64,000 bases of DNA, taken from Leptotrichia hofstadii (GTDB lineage Bacteria; Fusobacteriota; Fusobacteriia; Fusobacteriales; Leptotrichiaceae). The position numbers were made by a program, and so were the translations under genes. This document shows positions 11,350 through 20,432 of the stretch, piece after piece. The stretch spans positions 1,922,001-1,986,000 of the forward strand of contig NZ_AP019823.1 of assembly GCF_007990525.1 (NCBI RefSeq), written 5' to 3'. Numbering within the stretch: the first letter of the stretch is position 1; every line of letters starts with the position of its first letter. Below the pieces are notes generated by a model that was not told where the DNA came from, searched no databases, and saw only the letters and a program-made list of their open reading frames with translations.

Positions 11350-11457
11350 ATTTTCCCTTTCTTTTTATCAAAATTTTCTCATTTCTTTAATTTTTTAAAA
11401 AAATTAACCATCTAAAAAAATCTAACAGACAAATAATTCTCAAAATTATAAAAATTA

Positions 11458-12690
11458 TTAAGTATGGTACTCCGCATTTATTTTCACATAATCATAACTC
11501 AAGTCACATCCCCACGCAGTCGAAGAAAACTCTCCATCATTCAGTTCAATCAAAATTTCAACTTTCTCATTTTTCAAAATTTTAACAGCCTTTTCGTTGT
11601 CAAATTCTATTCCCATGCCATTTTTTGCAACTTGGACTCCTTTTTGTAAAGCATTAGTATCATTTCCGAGAAAAATATTTATTTTATCAACAATAAGTTC
11701 TGCTTCAGAATAACCTACAGCACAAAGGATTCTTCCCCAGTTTGGATCTTCCCCAAATACAGCCGCTTTGAAAAGGCTTGAAGTTATTACTGATTTTGCA
11801 ACTTTTTGTGCGTCTTTTTTACTTTTTGCCCCAGTTACAGTAACTTCAATTAATTTTGTCGCCCCTTCCCCGTCTTTTGCAATCAGCTTTGCCAGCTCCT
11901 GATTCACAAAATAAAGCGCCTCTTTAAATTTGCTGTATCCTTCAGAATTTTCATCTACAATTTTTTTATTTTCAGAAGCCCCATTAGCAATAACACAAGC
12001 CATATCATTTGTACTTGTATCTCCGTCAACTGAAATCATATTAAATGTGCTGTCTGTGATTTCGGAAAATATTTTTTGCAGCAACGATTTTTCAATATTT
12101 ACATCTGTTACTGTAAAAGCCAGCATTGTAGCCATATTTGGATGTATCATCCCAGAACCTTTTGCCATTCCCGCAACTGTTACTGTTTTTCCATCTATTT
12201 CAATTTCTGCACAAATTTGTTTTGTAAAAGTATCTGTTGTCATAATCGCTGCCGCTGCGTCATTTCCTCCATCTTTCGATATTTCTTTACAAATTTTACT
12301 AATTCCAGTTTCTATCTTTTTCATATCCAGCTGAACTCCAATAATTCCAGTAGACTGCACTAAAATCTCCTCTTTTTTGAGTCCCAGCTCATTTGCTGCA
12401 AATTCCGTCATTTTTTTAGCATTTTCAAGTCCAGTTTCTCCAGTACACGAGTTAGCATTCCCGCTATTTACAATAATCGCCTGTGTATTTCCATTTTTTA
12501 TATTTTCCATATTTAAAATAATCGGAGCCGCTTTTACAAGATTTTTTGTAAACACTGCAGCCGAAACTGCCTTTTTCCCGCTATAAATCAATGCCAGGTC
12601 TTTTTTCCCGCTTTTTTTCAACTGTGCCGATATTCCTGCCGCCTTTATCCCTTTAACATTAGTAATTGTCCCATCTTTTATTATTTTCAT
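11458..12690 (-). CDS. argJ: Glutamate N-acetyltransferase / ornithine acetyltransferase
   Basis: Transfers the acetyl group from acetylornithine to glutamate, giving the acetyl-recycling version of the pathway. The protein self-cleaves before the nucleophilic threonine: the motif KGSGMIHPNMATML places it at Thr188, with Ala187 as the cleavage point. I chose ATG 12690 (410 aa) because GGAG lies 8 nt upstream; the GTG at 12699 would overlap the ribosome site. It follows argC by 21 bp. Whether it is mono- or bifunctional cannot be told from sequence. Confidence 0.95.
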   Translation of the reverse strand: MKIIKDGTITNVKGIKAAGISAQLKKSGKKDLALIYSGKKAVSAAVFTKNLVKAAPIILNMENIKNGNTQAIIVNSGNANSCTGETGLENAKKMTEFAANELGLKKEEILVQSTGIIGVQLDMKKIETGISKICKEISKDGGNDAAAAIMTTDTFTKQICAEIEIDGKTVTVAGMAKGSGMIHPNMATMLAFTVTDVNIEKSLLQKIFSEITDSTFNMISVDGDTSTNDMACVIANGASENKKIVDENSEGYSKFKEALYFVNQELAKLIAKDGEGATKLIEVTVTGAKSKKDAQKVAKSVITSSLFKAAVFGEDPNWGRILCAVGYSEAELIVDKINIFLGNDTNALQKGVQVAKNGMGIEFDNEKAVKILKNEKVEILIELNDGEFSSTAWGCDLSYDYVKINAEYHT

Positions 12691-12711
12691 AAAAATCACT
12701 CCTTTTAAAAA

Positions 12712-13761
12712 TTAAATATACATTGATAAAAATTCCAGCCCCATATTTTCTTCAAGCTCAAACATAATATTCATACTTTGAACAGCTTGCCCCCCTGCAC
12801 CTTTTATGAGGTTGTCAATCGCAGAAATTACAATAATATTTCCAGTTTTTGAGTCATAACGGACACCAATTTCACAAACATTGCTATTTTTCACATTTTT
12901 TATCTCTGGCAAATTTTCAGTAACCCTTATAAAATACTCATTTTTATAAAAATCATTATAAATTTCATAAATTTTTTCTTCTGTCAAGCTTTCCTTCCAT
13001 TTTTCATTCACTTCCAGATAAATTGTTGAAAGAATTCCCCTATTTATTGGTAATAAATGTGGAGTAAACACTACATTCATATCGTTTTCTGATAATTTAT
13101 CCATTTCCTGCTTTATTTCAGGCGTATGTCTATGCTTTAAGACTCCATAAGCCTTAAAACTTTCATTTACTTCTGTAAAAATCGTATCTATTTTGACACT
13201 TCTCCCTGCTCCTGAAACTCCAGATTTTGAATCAATTATTATTTTATCCGTTTTTACAACTTTATTTTTTAAAAGCGGCGCCGCTCCCAGTATCGCCGAT
13301 GTCGGATAACACCCGGGACAGGCAACAACTTGACTTTCCTTTATTCTTCCCCTATTCAGCTCAGGCAAGCCATAAACTGCACTCTGATTAATTTCAGGAA
13401 ACTCATGCTTAACATCATACCATTTTTCATAAGTTTCCGAGTCATCCAGCCTGAAATCTGCTCCCAAGTCAAAAACTTTTACATTATTTTCGAGCGCCTT
13501 CTTAGTTATCTTTTCCGACAATCCATGCGGCAATGCCAAAAACAGCACATCAATTTTTCCAAAATTTTCCTCAGCCTCTTCCTGCGAAATCAATTTCTTC
13601 TCAAAATATTTTTTATAATTTGCATACACTTCGCCCATATTCTCTCCAGCATTTGAATACGAAGAAATAAATTCAATCTCCACTTCTTTATGATTATTCA
13701 ATATCCATACAAGCTGCTGCCCAGCATACCCAGTCGCTCCAATAACTCCAACTTTTATCAT
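12712..13761 (-). CDS. argC: N-acetyl-gamma-glutamyl-phosphate reductase
   Basis: NADPH-dependent reductase, third step. 349 aa from ATG 13761; GGGAG lies about 9 nt upstream, while the in-frame ATG at 13770 would abut it. The NADP fold starts at VGVIGATGYAG and the catalytic cysteine is Cys151 in ACPGCYPT. It is the first structural gene of the operon and lies directly behind the leader region at 13789-13994, so its transcription probably depends on readthrough there. Confidence 0.96.
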   Translation of the reverse strand: MIKVGVIGATGYAGQQLVWILNNHKEVEIEFISSYSNAGENMGEVYANYKKYFEKKLISQEEAEENFGKIDVLFLALPHGLSEKITKKALENNVKVFDLGADFRLDDSETYEKWYDVKHEFPEINQSAVYGLPELNRGRIKESQVVACPGCYPTSAILGAAPLLKNKVVKTDKIIIDSKSGVSGAGRSVKIDTIFTEVNESFKAYGVLKHRHTPEIKQEMDKLSENDMNVVFTPHLLPINRGILSTIYLEVNEKWKESLTEEKIYEIYNDFYKNEYFIRVTENLPEIKNVKNSNVCEIGVRYDSKTGNIIVISAIDNLIKGAGGQAVQSMNIMFELEENMGLEFLSMYI

Positions 13762-13788
13762 AATTACCATCTCCCTGCATTTTTTTAT

Positions 13789-13812
13789 AAAAAAAAGCCC
13801 TTTTTACAGGCT
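13789..13812 (-). terminator. Leader terminator before argC
   Basis: On the minus strand AGCCT (13812-13808), loop GTAAAAA, GGGCT (13800-13796), then eight T residues (13796-13789). It is a short five-pair stem with one G-U pair. It stands 28 nt before the argC start, so unless disrupted it should stop transcripts before argC. Its 5' arm overlaps AGAGCC (13814-13809), which can instead pair with GGCTCT (13853-13848). Confidence 0.65.
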
Positions 13813-13941
13813 CTAAATAAAATTATACAAATTGTATATAAAAACAAAGAGCCAACAACCCAAAGGTCATTGGCAAAAGTAAAATTTTTATGTAAAACAG
13901 GAATCCATTATAAAAATGATTATACACCATCTGACAAGGGT
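13809..13941 (-). promoter_or_regulatory. Candidate arginine attenuator (alternative RNA helices)
   Basis: Three local helices exclude each other. Helix A is a fully paired 10-bp stem: GCCAATGACC (13874-13865) with GGTTGTTGGC (13860-13851), loop TTTG. Helix B pairs GGCTCT (13853-13848) with AGAGCC (13814-13809) and shares bases with A and with the terminator stem. The end of the leader ORF (ACCCTTGTCA, 13941-13932) can pair with both arms of A through two 4-bp blocks. A ribosome stalled at the leader Arg codons would free this segment, break A, allow B and prevent termination. The mechanism is inferred; the complementarity is seen directly. Confidence 0.6.
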
Positions 13942-13994
13942 TTATAATTTAATTGTGTAAATTTATTATCCCTTATCCTTCTTATCATTTTCAT
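13920..13994 (-). CDS. Leader peptide of the arginine operon (24 aa, Arg-Arg-Ile-Arg)
   Basis: A short reading frame starting at ATG 13994 with AGGAGG 8 nt upstream, better placed than most ribosome sites in the window. It encodes MKMIRRIRD and 15 further residues and stops with TAA at 13922-13920. Arg codons 5, 6 and 8 are AGA, AGG, AGG. It lies between a strong promoter (14038-14066) and the terminator before argC. The position, ribosome site and Arg cluster fit a sensor peptide for ribosome-mediated attenuation. No homologue is known to me; expression is inferred. Confidence 0.7.
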   Translation of the reverse strand: MKMIRRIRDNKFTQLNYKPLSDGV

Positions 13995-14037
13995 AATCTT
14001 TTCCTCCTATCATTTTAATTTGTTTTTTGATAAATCT

Positions 14038-14066
14038 ATTATAGCAGAAAAATAATCTAAAATCAA
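14038..14066 (-). promoter_or_regulatory. Promoter of the arginine operon
   Basis: Minus strand: TTGATT (14066-14061), a 17-nt spacer, TATAAT (14043-14038) preceded by TGC, i.e. an extended -10. The leader ORF starts about 45 nt downstream. Confidence 0.75.
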
Positions 14067-14132
14067 TATATCAAATATATAAGTTTTAAATGTTATCATT
14101 AATAAAATTAATCTTTTAGCTTTTATAATCTT

Positions 14133-14867
14133 TTATTTTACAATTTCAAAATCAACTAGTATTGGCAAATGATCTGAAAGCTGAGTTTGTATAACTTCAT
14201 AACTTTTTACTTTTATTTCCTTTGAACAAAGTATAAAGTCAAGTTCCCGCTTTGGATTCCAGCTCGGAAAAGTTGGATCTTTCCTTATGTTTATATTTTG
14301 CAGGTTAGAAGCCTGTAAAAACATTTCAATTTCCTCTTCTCCCCAGAACACATTAAAATCTCCAGCGACTATAACTGGCTTTTTGCAGTTTTTCACAAAA
14401 TTGTAAAGCTGTACAATCTGTTTCTGTCTCGTTTTTCCACCAAGTGCCAAATGAACTAGAAACACCACAATATCTTCCGTTTCCACCTCAATAATTAATT
14501 TTTTCATTCCAATATCCAGATAATGAAATTCTTCCCGTAAAACAGGTTTTTTAGAAAGTATCGCATTTCCTTGCTTTCTTACCATTGGAAATTTCATATA
14601 GTTGGAATCTTCCTCATATTTGTACTGATAAACATTATTATTTCTAGTAATTCTTCCAAGAAGTGTAGCCTGATTTTTGCTATACATTCTAAATGAACCA
14701 AGATCAACTTCTACAAGTCCCACAATGTCAGGCTTATATTTATTAATAAATTTCCCAATCCGATAAACATGCCTTACAGAACGTCCCAAATACCCTCGCA
14801 TATGTTTAAACGGCTGATTCAAATATTTTCCAGTCCCGTATCGAATATTATACAAAAGAAATTTCAT
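14133..14867 (-). CDS. Endonuclease/exonuclease/phosphatase (EEP) family protein
   Basis: 244 aa cytoplasmic metal-dependent phosphohydrolase fold. It starts with the family beta strand KFLLYNIRYGTG (metal-ligand Asn), then GLVEVD (catalytic acidic residue), VAGDFNV (Asp and Asn) and the terminal SDHLPI with the catalytic Asp-His. No signal peptide is seen, so an exported toxin role is unlikely. The substrate (DNA, phospholipid head group, nucleotide) cannot be told. It stands alone, 139 nt before the arg leader; GAGGAGA precedes the ATG. Confidence 0.85.
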   Translation of the reverse strand: MKFLLYNIRYGTGKYLNQPFKHMRGYLGRSVRHVYRIGKFINKYKPDIVGLVEVDLGSFRMYSKNQATLLGRITRNNNVYQYKYEEDSNYMKFPMVRKQGNAILSKKPVLREEFHYLDIGMKKLIIEVETEDIVVFLVHLALGGKTRQKQIVQLYNFVKNCKKPVIVAGDFNVFWGEEEIEMFLQASNLQNINIRKDPTFPSWNPKRELDFILCSKEIKVKSYEVIQTQLSDHLPILVDFEIVK

Positions 14868-15039
14868 TTCTCCTCACTTCTCTTTCCCATATTTACAAAA
14901 TTATATTATAAATTCAAACCTCTTTATAACAATTCCAGTTTAAAACAAAAGTGGAAAACTAGACTCCGTCTATAGGCAATCCATTGCTTTTTTCACATCT
15001 TTAATCCAATTTTTAAGTTGAGTGATTAATACTGAATAT

Positions 15040-15684
15040 TTATTTTTTTACTATCCCAACTCCATCTCCAAACGGAAGCAGTACAAAATTATACTCTTCA
15101 TTTAGCTTTTCTATAAACTCTTTGAGCCTTTTTGCAATTGTCTTATATCTTTTTGGAATTTCTTCCTTATCTGTTGCAACCAGTCCACGAAACATTAGAT
15201 TATCAATAAAAATAATTCCATTTTCATTGAGAAGTTCATAGCTCATTTCAAAAAACTTCAAATACTGACCTTTTGACGCATCAATAAAAATAAAATCATA
15301 TTTCACATTCTTATCAAGTTTCGGAATTTCTTCCAAAGCATCTCCAAAAATCATCTTATTCTTTTCAAATAATCCAAGTTTCTCAAAATTTTCCACAGCT
15401 TTTCCATAACGAATTTCATCAATTTCCATTGTTGTCAAAAACCCGCTATTTTCATTAGCGATTTGTGCCAAAAATAGCCCCGAATAGCCTGTCGCTGTAC
15501 CAATTTCCAAAATATTTCGAGCCTTTATATTTCTAGCAGTAAAAATCATATAATTTAGCACTTCATCTGTAATAATCGGCACATTTTCATCTAAACTTTC
15601 GTTTTTTATATCCTGTATAATTTCATTCCTTATTTTAAACAAATTCTGTGCATATTTCGATGATTCTATAAAATTTTCTATCAT
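15040..15684 (-). CDS. SAM-dependent O-methyltransferase (YrrM/TrmR-like)
   Basis: 214 aa class I methyltransferase of the O-methyltransferase 3 family. The SAM-binding loop is LEIGTATGYSGLFLA; a following YDFIFIDASKGQY segment carries the metal or SAM-ribose acidic residue, and FIDNLMFRG is the second family motif. Relatives include catechol-like O-methyltransferases and the tRNA wobble-uridine methyltransferase TrmR (YrrM) of Bacillus; the latter role is possible but unproven. It is monocistronic by context, with over 300 bp of non-coding DNA upstream. Confidence 0.88.
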   Translation of the reverse strand: MIENFIESSKYAQNLFKIRNEIIQDIKNESLDENVPIITDEVLNYMIFTARNIKARNILEIGTATGYSGLFLAQIANENSGFLTTMEIDEIRYGKAVENFEKLGLFEKNKMIFGDALEEIPKLDKNVKYDFIFIDASKGQYLKFFEMSYELLNENGIIFIDNLMFRGLVATDKEEIPKRYKTIAKRLKEFIEKLNEEYNFVLLPFGDGVGIVKK

Positions 15685-16002
15685 AAATTTTCCTTTTTTC
15701 TTTTATTGTATATTGACATTCATTTAAAACTAAACCTCCAAAATTTTAGCGGCATGTCTGTAATCTTTGAGTCAAATTTTAAACTATCTTTGCTATAATC
15801 TAAATTATTTTAGAAAAACCAAACAATTTATTCCCCTTTTTTAAAAATATACATTTTATTTATTCACTTATAAGAAGCCTTTCCTCCCCTTTGCTAAGAA
15901 CAGTTCCTAATAAATCCTGTATTTTAATAAAGAATAGCATTTTTGTGTTAAATCTAAAATTCCAGTTTCCAACTTTAATTTTTTATATTTTTAATTTAAT
16001 AT
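15685..16002. other. Gene-free AT-rich stretch
   Basis: No ORF with a credible ribosome site. On the plus strand near 15767-15802, TTGAGT, then TTTTAAACT, then TATAAT (21-nt gap between TTGAGT and TATAAT) resembles the end of the dispersed repeat at 44051-44175. No gene follows it on that strand. No structured RNA was recognised. Confidence 0.5.
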
Positions 16003-17046
16003 TTACAGCATTTCCCCCATTTTAAAAATAGGCAGCATAACTGAAAATACAATAAGCCCAATAATTACTCCGATAAAAATTATCGAAAGCGGCTCAAACA
16101 TTTTTAAAAACCATTTTATTTTCTCGCTAACTTTTTCGTAATAAATTTCATTCAAATTAAAAAATGATATTTTCATTTCGCCGGTCTTTTCTCCAATTGC
16201 AAGGAAACTTACGTATTCATTATCAAAAAAAGTCGTATTTTTAAAGGATTTTTGAATACTCTCACCCTTTTCTATTTTCAAAATAATTTTTTTCAGTTCC
16301 TCATTTAAAATATAACTTTTGGAATTTGTACACATTTTTAAGGATTGAATCAATGGAACATTGGCATCTGTCAGAGAGTACATATTTCTTGTAAAATTCA
16401 ATATGCAAATATTTTTATACATTTGCCCAATCAGTTTCATTTCTAAAAAAATTTTTTCAAAATTCTTTTCATTTTTTCCTTTCCAATTTTTTAATCCAAA
16501 AAATAAAAAAATTATGGCAATTAAAAGAAAAATACCATATTTATCCGTTATTTTACTAATATTTATAACAATTTGCGTAACTTCTGGCAATTCCTGACCA
16601 ATATCAGAATAAATTACCACAAATTTAGGCACTACAAATTTTAACAGTATGAATACAATAATTAACGCTGTAATTATAACTGTTACTGGATAAATGCTCA
16701 AATTTTTCACATCTTTTTTTATTTTCTGATTAAACTCGTACTTTTCATACAGATTCTTAAAAACTATTTCCAAATTTCCAGTTTCTTCCCCAATTTTAAT
16801 CATTTCCATAAATTCCTTATTTGCAGTAATCTTTGAAAAAGCCCTATGAAGAGAAACTCCCTTTTCAATTTGCTGTTTTGTACCAATTATCTTACTTTTC
16901 AAATCTCCACTATAATTCTGTGCAACAATTTCAAGTGTATCAATTAGTGAAATTTTACCATTTAATAAATAATATACACTTTTAGTAAATGATAACAATT
17001 CCTTTTCATTAATTCCACTTTTATTATTCTTTGCAATATTTATCAT
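16003..17046 (-). CDS. Type II secretion / type IV pilus inner-membrane protein (GspF/PilC)
   Basis: 347 aa, a little shorter than typical GspF/PilC (~400). It has two homologous GspF domains (MEMIKIGEETGNLEIVFKNL around residue 90 and FLAIGEKTGEMKISFFNL in the second half), each followed by membrane segments: two near the middle (VIITALIIVFILLKFVV and FLLIAIIFLFFGLKNW) and one at the C-terminus. In these systems it is the platform protein that couples the cytoplasmic ATPase to pilin assembly. It is separated from the pilin operon (19.2-25.0 kb) by a sugar kinase and a heptose kinase, all on the same strand. No ATPase is adjacent. Confidence 0.88.
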   Translation of the reverse strand: MINIAKNNKSGINEKELLSFTKSVYYLLNGKISLIDTLEIVAQNYSGDLKSKIIGTKQQIEKGVSLHRAFSKITANKEFMEMIKIGEETGNLEIVFKNLYEKYEFNQKIKKDVKNLSIYPVTVIITALIIVFILLKFVVPKFVVIYSDIGQELPEVTQIVINISKITDKYGIFLLIAIIFLFFGLKNWKGKNEKNFEKIFLEMKLIGQMYKNICILNFTRNMYSLTDANVPLIQSLKMCTNSKSYILNEELKKIILKIEKGESIQKSFKNTTFFDNEYVSFLAIGEKTGEMKISFFNLNEIYYEKVSEKIKWFLKMFEPLSIIFIGVIIGLIVFSVMLPIFKMGEML

Positions 17047-17083
17047 TTTAATTAATCCCCCCTTGATTAATTACAATCAATCA

Positions 17084-17971
17084 TTATTTTTTACTGTTTT
17101 CCAACGCGATTTTTCCCAATGCAATCGATCCGATAAATCCAGCTTCATCCCCAAGTCCTGGATAAACAACATAATCTTCAATTTTTTCTAAAATTTCCTC
17201 TTTTTGAACATAACCGTTTAAAAATTCCAGTACATATTTTCTAATTAATGGAAACAATTGCTGCTGTTTCATAACTCCCCCACCCATAATTATTTTTTGT
17301 GGAGATAAAATTAAAGTGTAGTTTACAACAGCCTGAGCCAAGTAATATGCTTCCATGTCCCAAACTTCATCCCTATCGGCAAGTTCAAATCCTTTCTTAC
17401 CCCATCTGTCCTCTATTGCAGGCCCTGCCGCCATTCCTTCCATACAGTCCTTATGGAAAGGGCATCTTCCTTCAAATTTATCGTCTTTATGTCTTTTCAA
17501 GAATATGTGTCCCATTTCAGGATGAGTCAATCCTTGAAGCATTTTACCATCAACAACTGCTCCAGCCCCAATTCCAGTTCCAACAGTAATATACATAACA
17601 TTTTTCAAATTTTCTCCAGCACCCCACCAGCTTTCCGCAAGCGCCGCTCCATTTACATCAGTATCAAATTCCATTGGAACATCATAATGTTTTTTCAACT
17701 CTCCTATCAAATCATAATCGCTCCAGTAAGGCTTTGGAGTTTTTGTAATATATCCGTAAGTTTTAGAGCCTTTTACAGGATCAATCGGTCCAAAGCTCCC
17801 AACACCCATTACATCAAATTCCTTGTCTTTAAAATATTCAATAACTTGTGCCATTGTTTCTTCAGGAGTTGTAGTTGGAATACTTACTCTGTCAATGATT
17901 TTTCCGTCTTCAGTTCCCAATCCACATATAAATTTTGTTCCCCCAGCTTCAACTGCCGCAATAATTGCCAT
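17084..17971 (-). CDS. ROK-family sugar kinase, fructokinase-like
   Basis: 295 aa ROK kinase. The ATP loop AVEAGGTKF is at residues 6-14, the second glycine-rich segment is YITVGTGIGAGAVVDG, and the zinc motif begins with GHIF and continues with CPFHKDCMEG (His-Cys-His-Cys type). Lacking a helix-turn-helix domain, it is an enzyme, not a NagC-type repressor. The start and pattern resemble Firmicute fructokinases (ScrK/GmuE type), but glucose or mannose are possible substrates. It lies 37 bp upstream of the GspF-like gene, with no obvious functional link. Confidence 0.9.
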   Translation of the reverse strand: MAIIAAVEAGGTKFICGLGTEDGKIIDRVSIPTTTPEETMAQVIEYFKDKEFDVMGVGSFGPIDPVKGSKTYGYITKTPKPYWSDYDLIGELKKHYDVPMEFDTDVNGAALAESWWGAGENLKNVMYITVGTGIGAGAVVDGKMLQGLTHPEMGHIFLKRHKDDKFEGRCPFHKDCMEGMAAGPAIEDRWGKKGFELADRDEVWDMEAYYLAQAVVNYTLILSPQKIIMGGGVMKQQQLFPLIRKYVLEFLNGYVQKEEILEKIEDYVVYPGLGDEAGFIGSIALGKIALENSKK

Positions 17972-18052
17972 AATTTCACTTCCTTTTCTTTTTAAATTTT
18001 TATTTGTATTTTTTTATTTTAAAACACCTTTAAATTAAAGGACATTTCATTT

Positions 18053-19054
18053 TTATATATTTTTTAATATATTGTCATTATCCTTGTAAAATTCTATTAT
18101 TTCATCTTGCGTTGCTGTAGCCGTTCCTATTTTTGCCACTACAATTCCAGATGCCATATTTGCAATTACCCCAGCCTCATACAAATCCGCTCCAGCACAT
18201 ATCGAAAGTAAAAATGTCGATATAAATGTATCTCCAGCCCCTGTAACATCATAAACTTCCCTTGCCACAGTCGGTATCCTCTTATGTTTTGTTCTAAACA
18301 GCGAAACTCCCTCTTCACTTCGAGTAAGCACAACGCTGTCCAGTTTTAAATCATCCTTTAACTGAGCCATTTTTTCAGCAATTTCTTCCTCGCTCGTAAA
18401 TTTTTTCATTCCAAAATAATCCAAAATTTCTTTTCTATTTGGAGTCATTGAAGTTGCTCCAACATAATTTTTAAAATTCTGCGGTTTTGGATCAACCATT
18501 ACTTTTTTATTATGTTTTTTTGCTACTTCTATAATTCTTTCTGATAAATGTTTTGTAAGCAACCCTTTATTGTAATCAGAAATCAATACTGCATCAATAT
18601 TTTCAATATTTTTTTCAAAATTTTCCAAAAGTTGATTTTGAATATCTTCTGAAATATCAGTATCTTTTTCCCAATCCAATCTAAGTAACTGTTGGCCTTG
18701 TGACAAAACTCTGCTTTTAATAATTGTTGGACGTGTTTCATCCTTCACAATTCCAGCAGGATTCACATTTTTATCTTCAAGCTCCTTTATAAATTTTTCT
18801 CCATTTGCATCATTACCAATTACTCCGTAAACAAAAACTTTTGCTTCAAGCGAAGTCAAGTTATTTGCTACATTTGAAGCTCCTCCTAATACAAATCTTT
18901 CCTCTTCAATATTCACAATTGGAACAGGCGCTTCAGGAGAAATTCTGTTAACCTTCCCAATTAGATACTCATCTAGCATCATATCACCAATTACAGCTAT
19001 TCTGACACTACTAAATTTTTTTATTATTTCTTCAAGCCTTTGAATTGAAATCAT
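18053..19054 (-). CDS. rfaE1: D-glycero-beta-D-manno-heptose-7-phosphate kinase
   Basis: 333 aa PfkB-family kinase, equal to the N-terminal half of E. coli HldE (RfaE). Motifs are DMMLDEYLIGKVNRISPEAP, GGASNVANNL and the catalytic VTGAGDTF near residue 270. It makes heptose-1,7-bisphosphate for ADP-heptose and LPS inner core, so the host should have an LPS-bearing outer membrane. The cytidylyl/adenylyltransferase half is absent and should be encoded elsewhere as a separate gene. It is on the same strand as its neighbours, 163 bp after the secretin. Confidence 0.92.
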   Translation of the reverse strand: MISIQRLEEIIKKFSSVRIAVIGDMMLDEYLIGKVNRISPEAPVPIVNIEEERFVLGGASNVANNLTSLEAKVFVYGVIGNDANGEKFIKELEDKNVNPAGIVKDETRPTIIKSRVLSQGQQLLRLDWEKDTDISEDIQNQLLENFEKNIENIDAVLISDYNKGLLTKHLSERIIEVAKKHNKKVMVDPKPQNFKNYVGATSMTPNRKEILDYFGMKKFTSEEEIAEKMAQLKDDLKLDSVVLTRSEEGVSLFRTKHKRIPTVAREVYDVTGAGDTFISTFLLSICAGADLYEAGVIANMASGIVVAKIGTATATQDEIIEFYKDNDNILKNI

Positions 19055-19217
19055 CTTTATCCTTTCCTTAAATTCAAATTCATTAATTTACTGTTTTAAA
19101 TTATAATTTTAATTTTAGTATTTATTTAATATTATACTACATATTTTGGAAATTTTCAGTATAATTTGTAAAGTTTTTCATTTGAACTGAAAAAAGTTTA
19201 AAATGATTATTTTTTAA

Positions 19218-20402
19218 TTAAGTTTTATCTTGAATTACTGCCTCAATTTCAATATAAATATCCCGCATTTCCCTATTAGTACGTCGATACTTAAACAGCG
19301 GACCAATTATAGGAATTTTTGATAGTACTGGGACTCTTCTTATGGTTTCCTTGCTCACATCCTGCTTTAATCCTCCAATAAAAGTTGAGCCGCCGTTATT
19401 CAACGTAATTGTTGTTTTTGTCTGATTCTTTTGTTTAGCTCCAGAAGATGCGTTATAGCTTGAAGTCAGCTTAAAGTTGCTTATTTCTGTATCAATTTTA
19501 AGCAGAATTTTCTTTATTCCATTAATTTTTCTAATTTCAGGATTTATCCTAAAGACTATACCTGCTTCAGAAAAAATTGGCTCTACATATTCTGTATCTT
19601 TCTTTGTAGTCTTTTTTTCTCCAACAAGCACTTCCTCCGTAACCTTTAATTCCCCTTCCTCATTTTCCATAATCATAAGTGTCGGCATTGCTTCTATCCG
19701 TATATCTCCATTTTCCTTCAACAAATTAAAATCTATTCCTAAAAATCGTCCTCCTTTTGAAAAAATTGACGCAATCGAAACTTCTCCATTTAAAAATTTT
19801 GCCACCAGATTATCTTTAGTCGCATTAGAATTATTACTATTTATGCTCCAGTCAATTCCAAGCCGCTCAAACAGATTTGAACTTGTATCAATTATAGTTC
19901 CCTTTATTATAATCTGCTCCTTTTCCTTATCCAGCGACTTTATAATCCTTTTCATCTCCTCAACTTTACTCTCATCTCCACTAAAAATTACTTTATTGTC
20001 AATTCCAATAACTTCAAATCCAAAAAATCCATTAAGTGCCTCGGTAATATCCTTTACATTTCTGTATTCCAAGTCAACTTCTCCAGTTTTCTTTTTAACT
20101 TCCTTTACAGTCTGCTGTACATTATTCTGATTCTGTCCCTGACTCTTATTTTCCTCTTTTTTAGTTACAGGATTATTATCTTTATTATCCTTTTTATTAC
20201 TGTTTTTCTTCTTATTATCACTATTTTCCTTTTTTTCAGCCTGCACTTTCTTCGGAACTTCATAAATAAATATTTTTTTAGCATTTTCCACATCGCTCTT
20301 ATTCACATAATCAGCCGCTTTCGCTCCAAAAACATTACTCAAAGCAAGCAAAAAAGCCAAAAAGCAAACAATTAACAATCTGTAACTTCTCTTTTTTTTC
20401 AA
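19218..20402 (-). CDS. Short secretin (GspD/PilQ-like outer-membrane channel)
   Basis: About 394 aa from a TTG at 20402, chosen because GGGGA lies 8 nt upstream and it yields a proper signal peptide (MKKKRSYRLLIVCFLAFLLA). A low-complexity Lys/Asn/Glu linker (about residues 60-90) precedes a single N1/STN-like domain (DLEYRNVKDITEALNGFFGF). The secretin domain follows, ending with the hallmark RRVPVLSKIPIIGPLFKYR. It is much shorter than classical GspD/PilQ (600-700 aa), with fewer N domains. It is the last gene of the pilin operon and presumably the outer-membrane exit pore. Confidence 0.88.
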   Translation of the reverse strand: MKKKRSYRLLIVCFLAFLLALSNVFGAKAADYVNKSDVENAKKIFIYEVPKKVQAEKKENSDNKKKNSNKKDNKDNNPVTKKEENKSQGQNQNNVQQTVKEVKKKTGEVDLEYRNVKDITEALNGFFGFEVIGIDNKVIFSGDESKVEEMKRIIKSLDKEKEQIIIKGTIIDTSSNLFERLGIDWSINSNNSNATKDNLVAKFLNGEVSIASIFSKGGRFLGIDFNLLKENGDIRIEAMPTLMIMENEEGELKVTEEVLVGEKKTTKKDTEYVEPIFSEAGIVFRINPEIRKINGIKKILLKIDTEISNFKLTSSYNASSGAKQKNQTKTTITLNNGGSTFIGGLKQDVSKETIRRVPVLSKIPIIGPLFKYRRTNREMRDIYIEIEAVIQDKT

Positions 20403-20432
20403 AATTTTAATCCCCACTTTCAAATATATGAT

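Noticed and set aside
13690..13947. 85-codon plus-strand ORF across the argC start
   Set aside because: It runs antisense to argC and the leader, has no ribosome site, and its residues are what the opposite strand of AT-rich leader DNA would give.
13770..14040. T-box riboswitch before argC
   Set aside because: No AGGGTGGNACCGCG-type T-box sequence is present; the leader ORF and stems fit translation-coupled attenuation better.
14940..14975. TAGAC/GTCTA palindrome downstream of the O-methyltransferase as terminator
   Set aside because: The stem is only five pairs and the following T run is interrupted; too weak to call.
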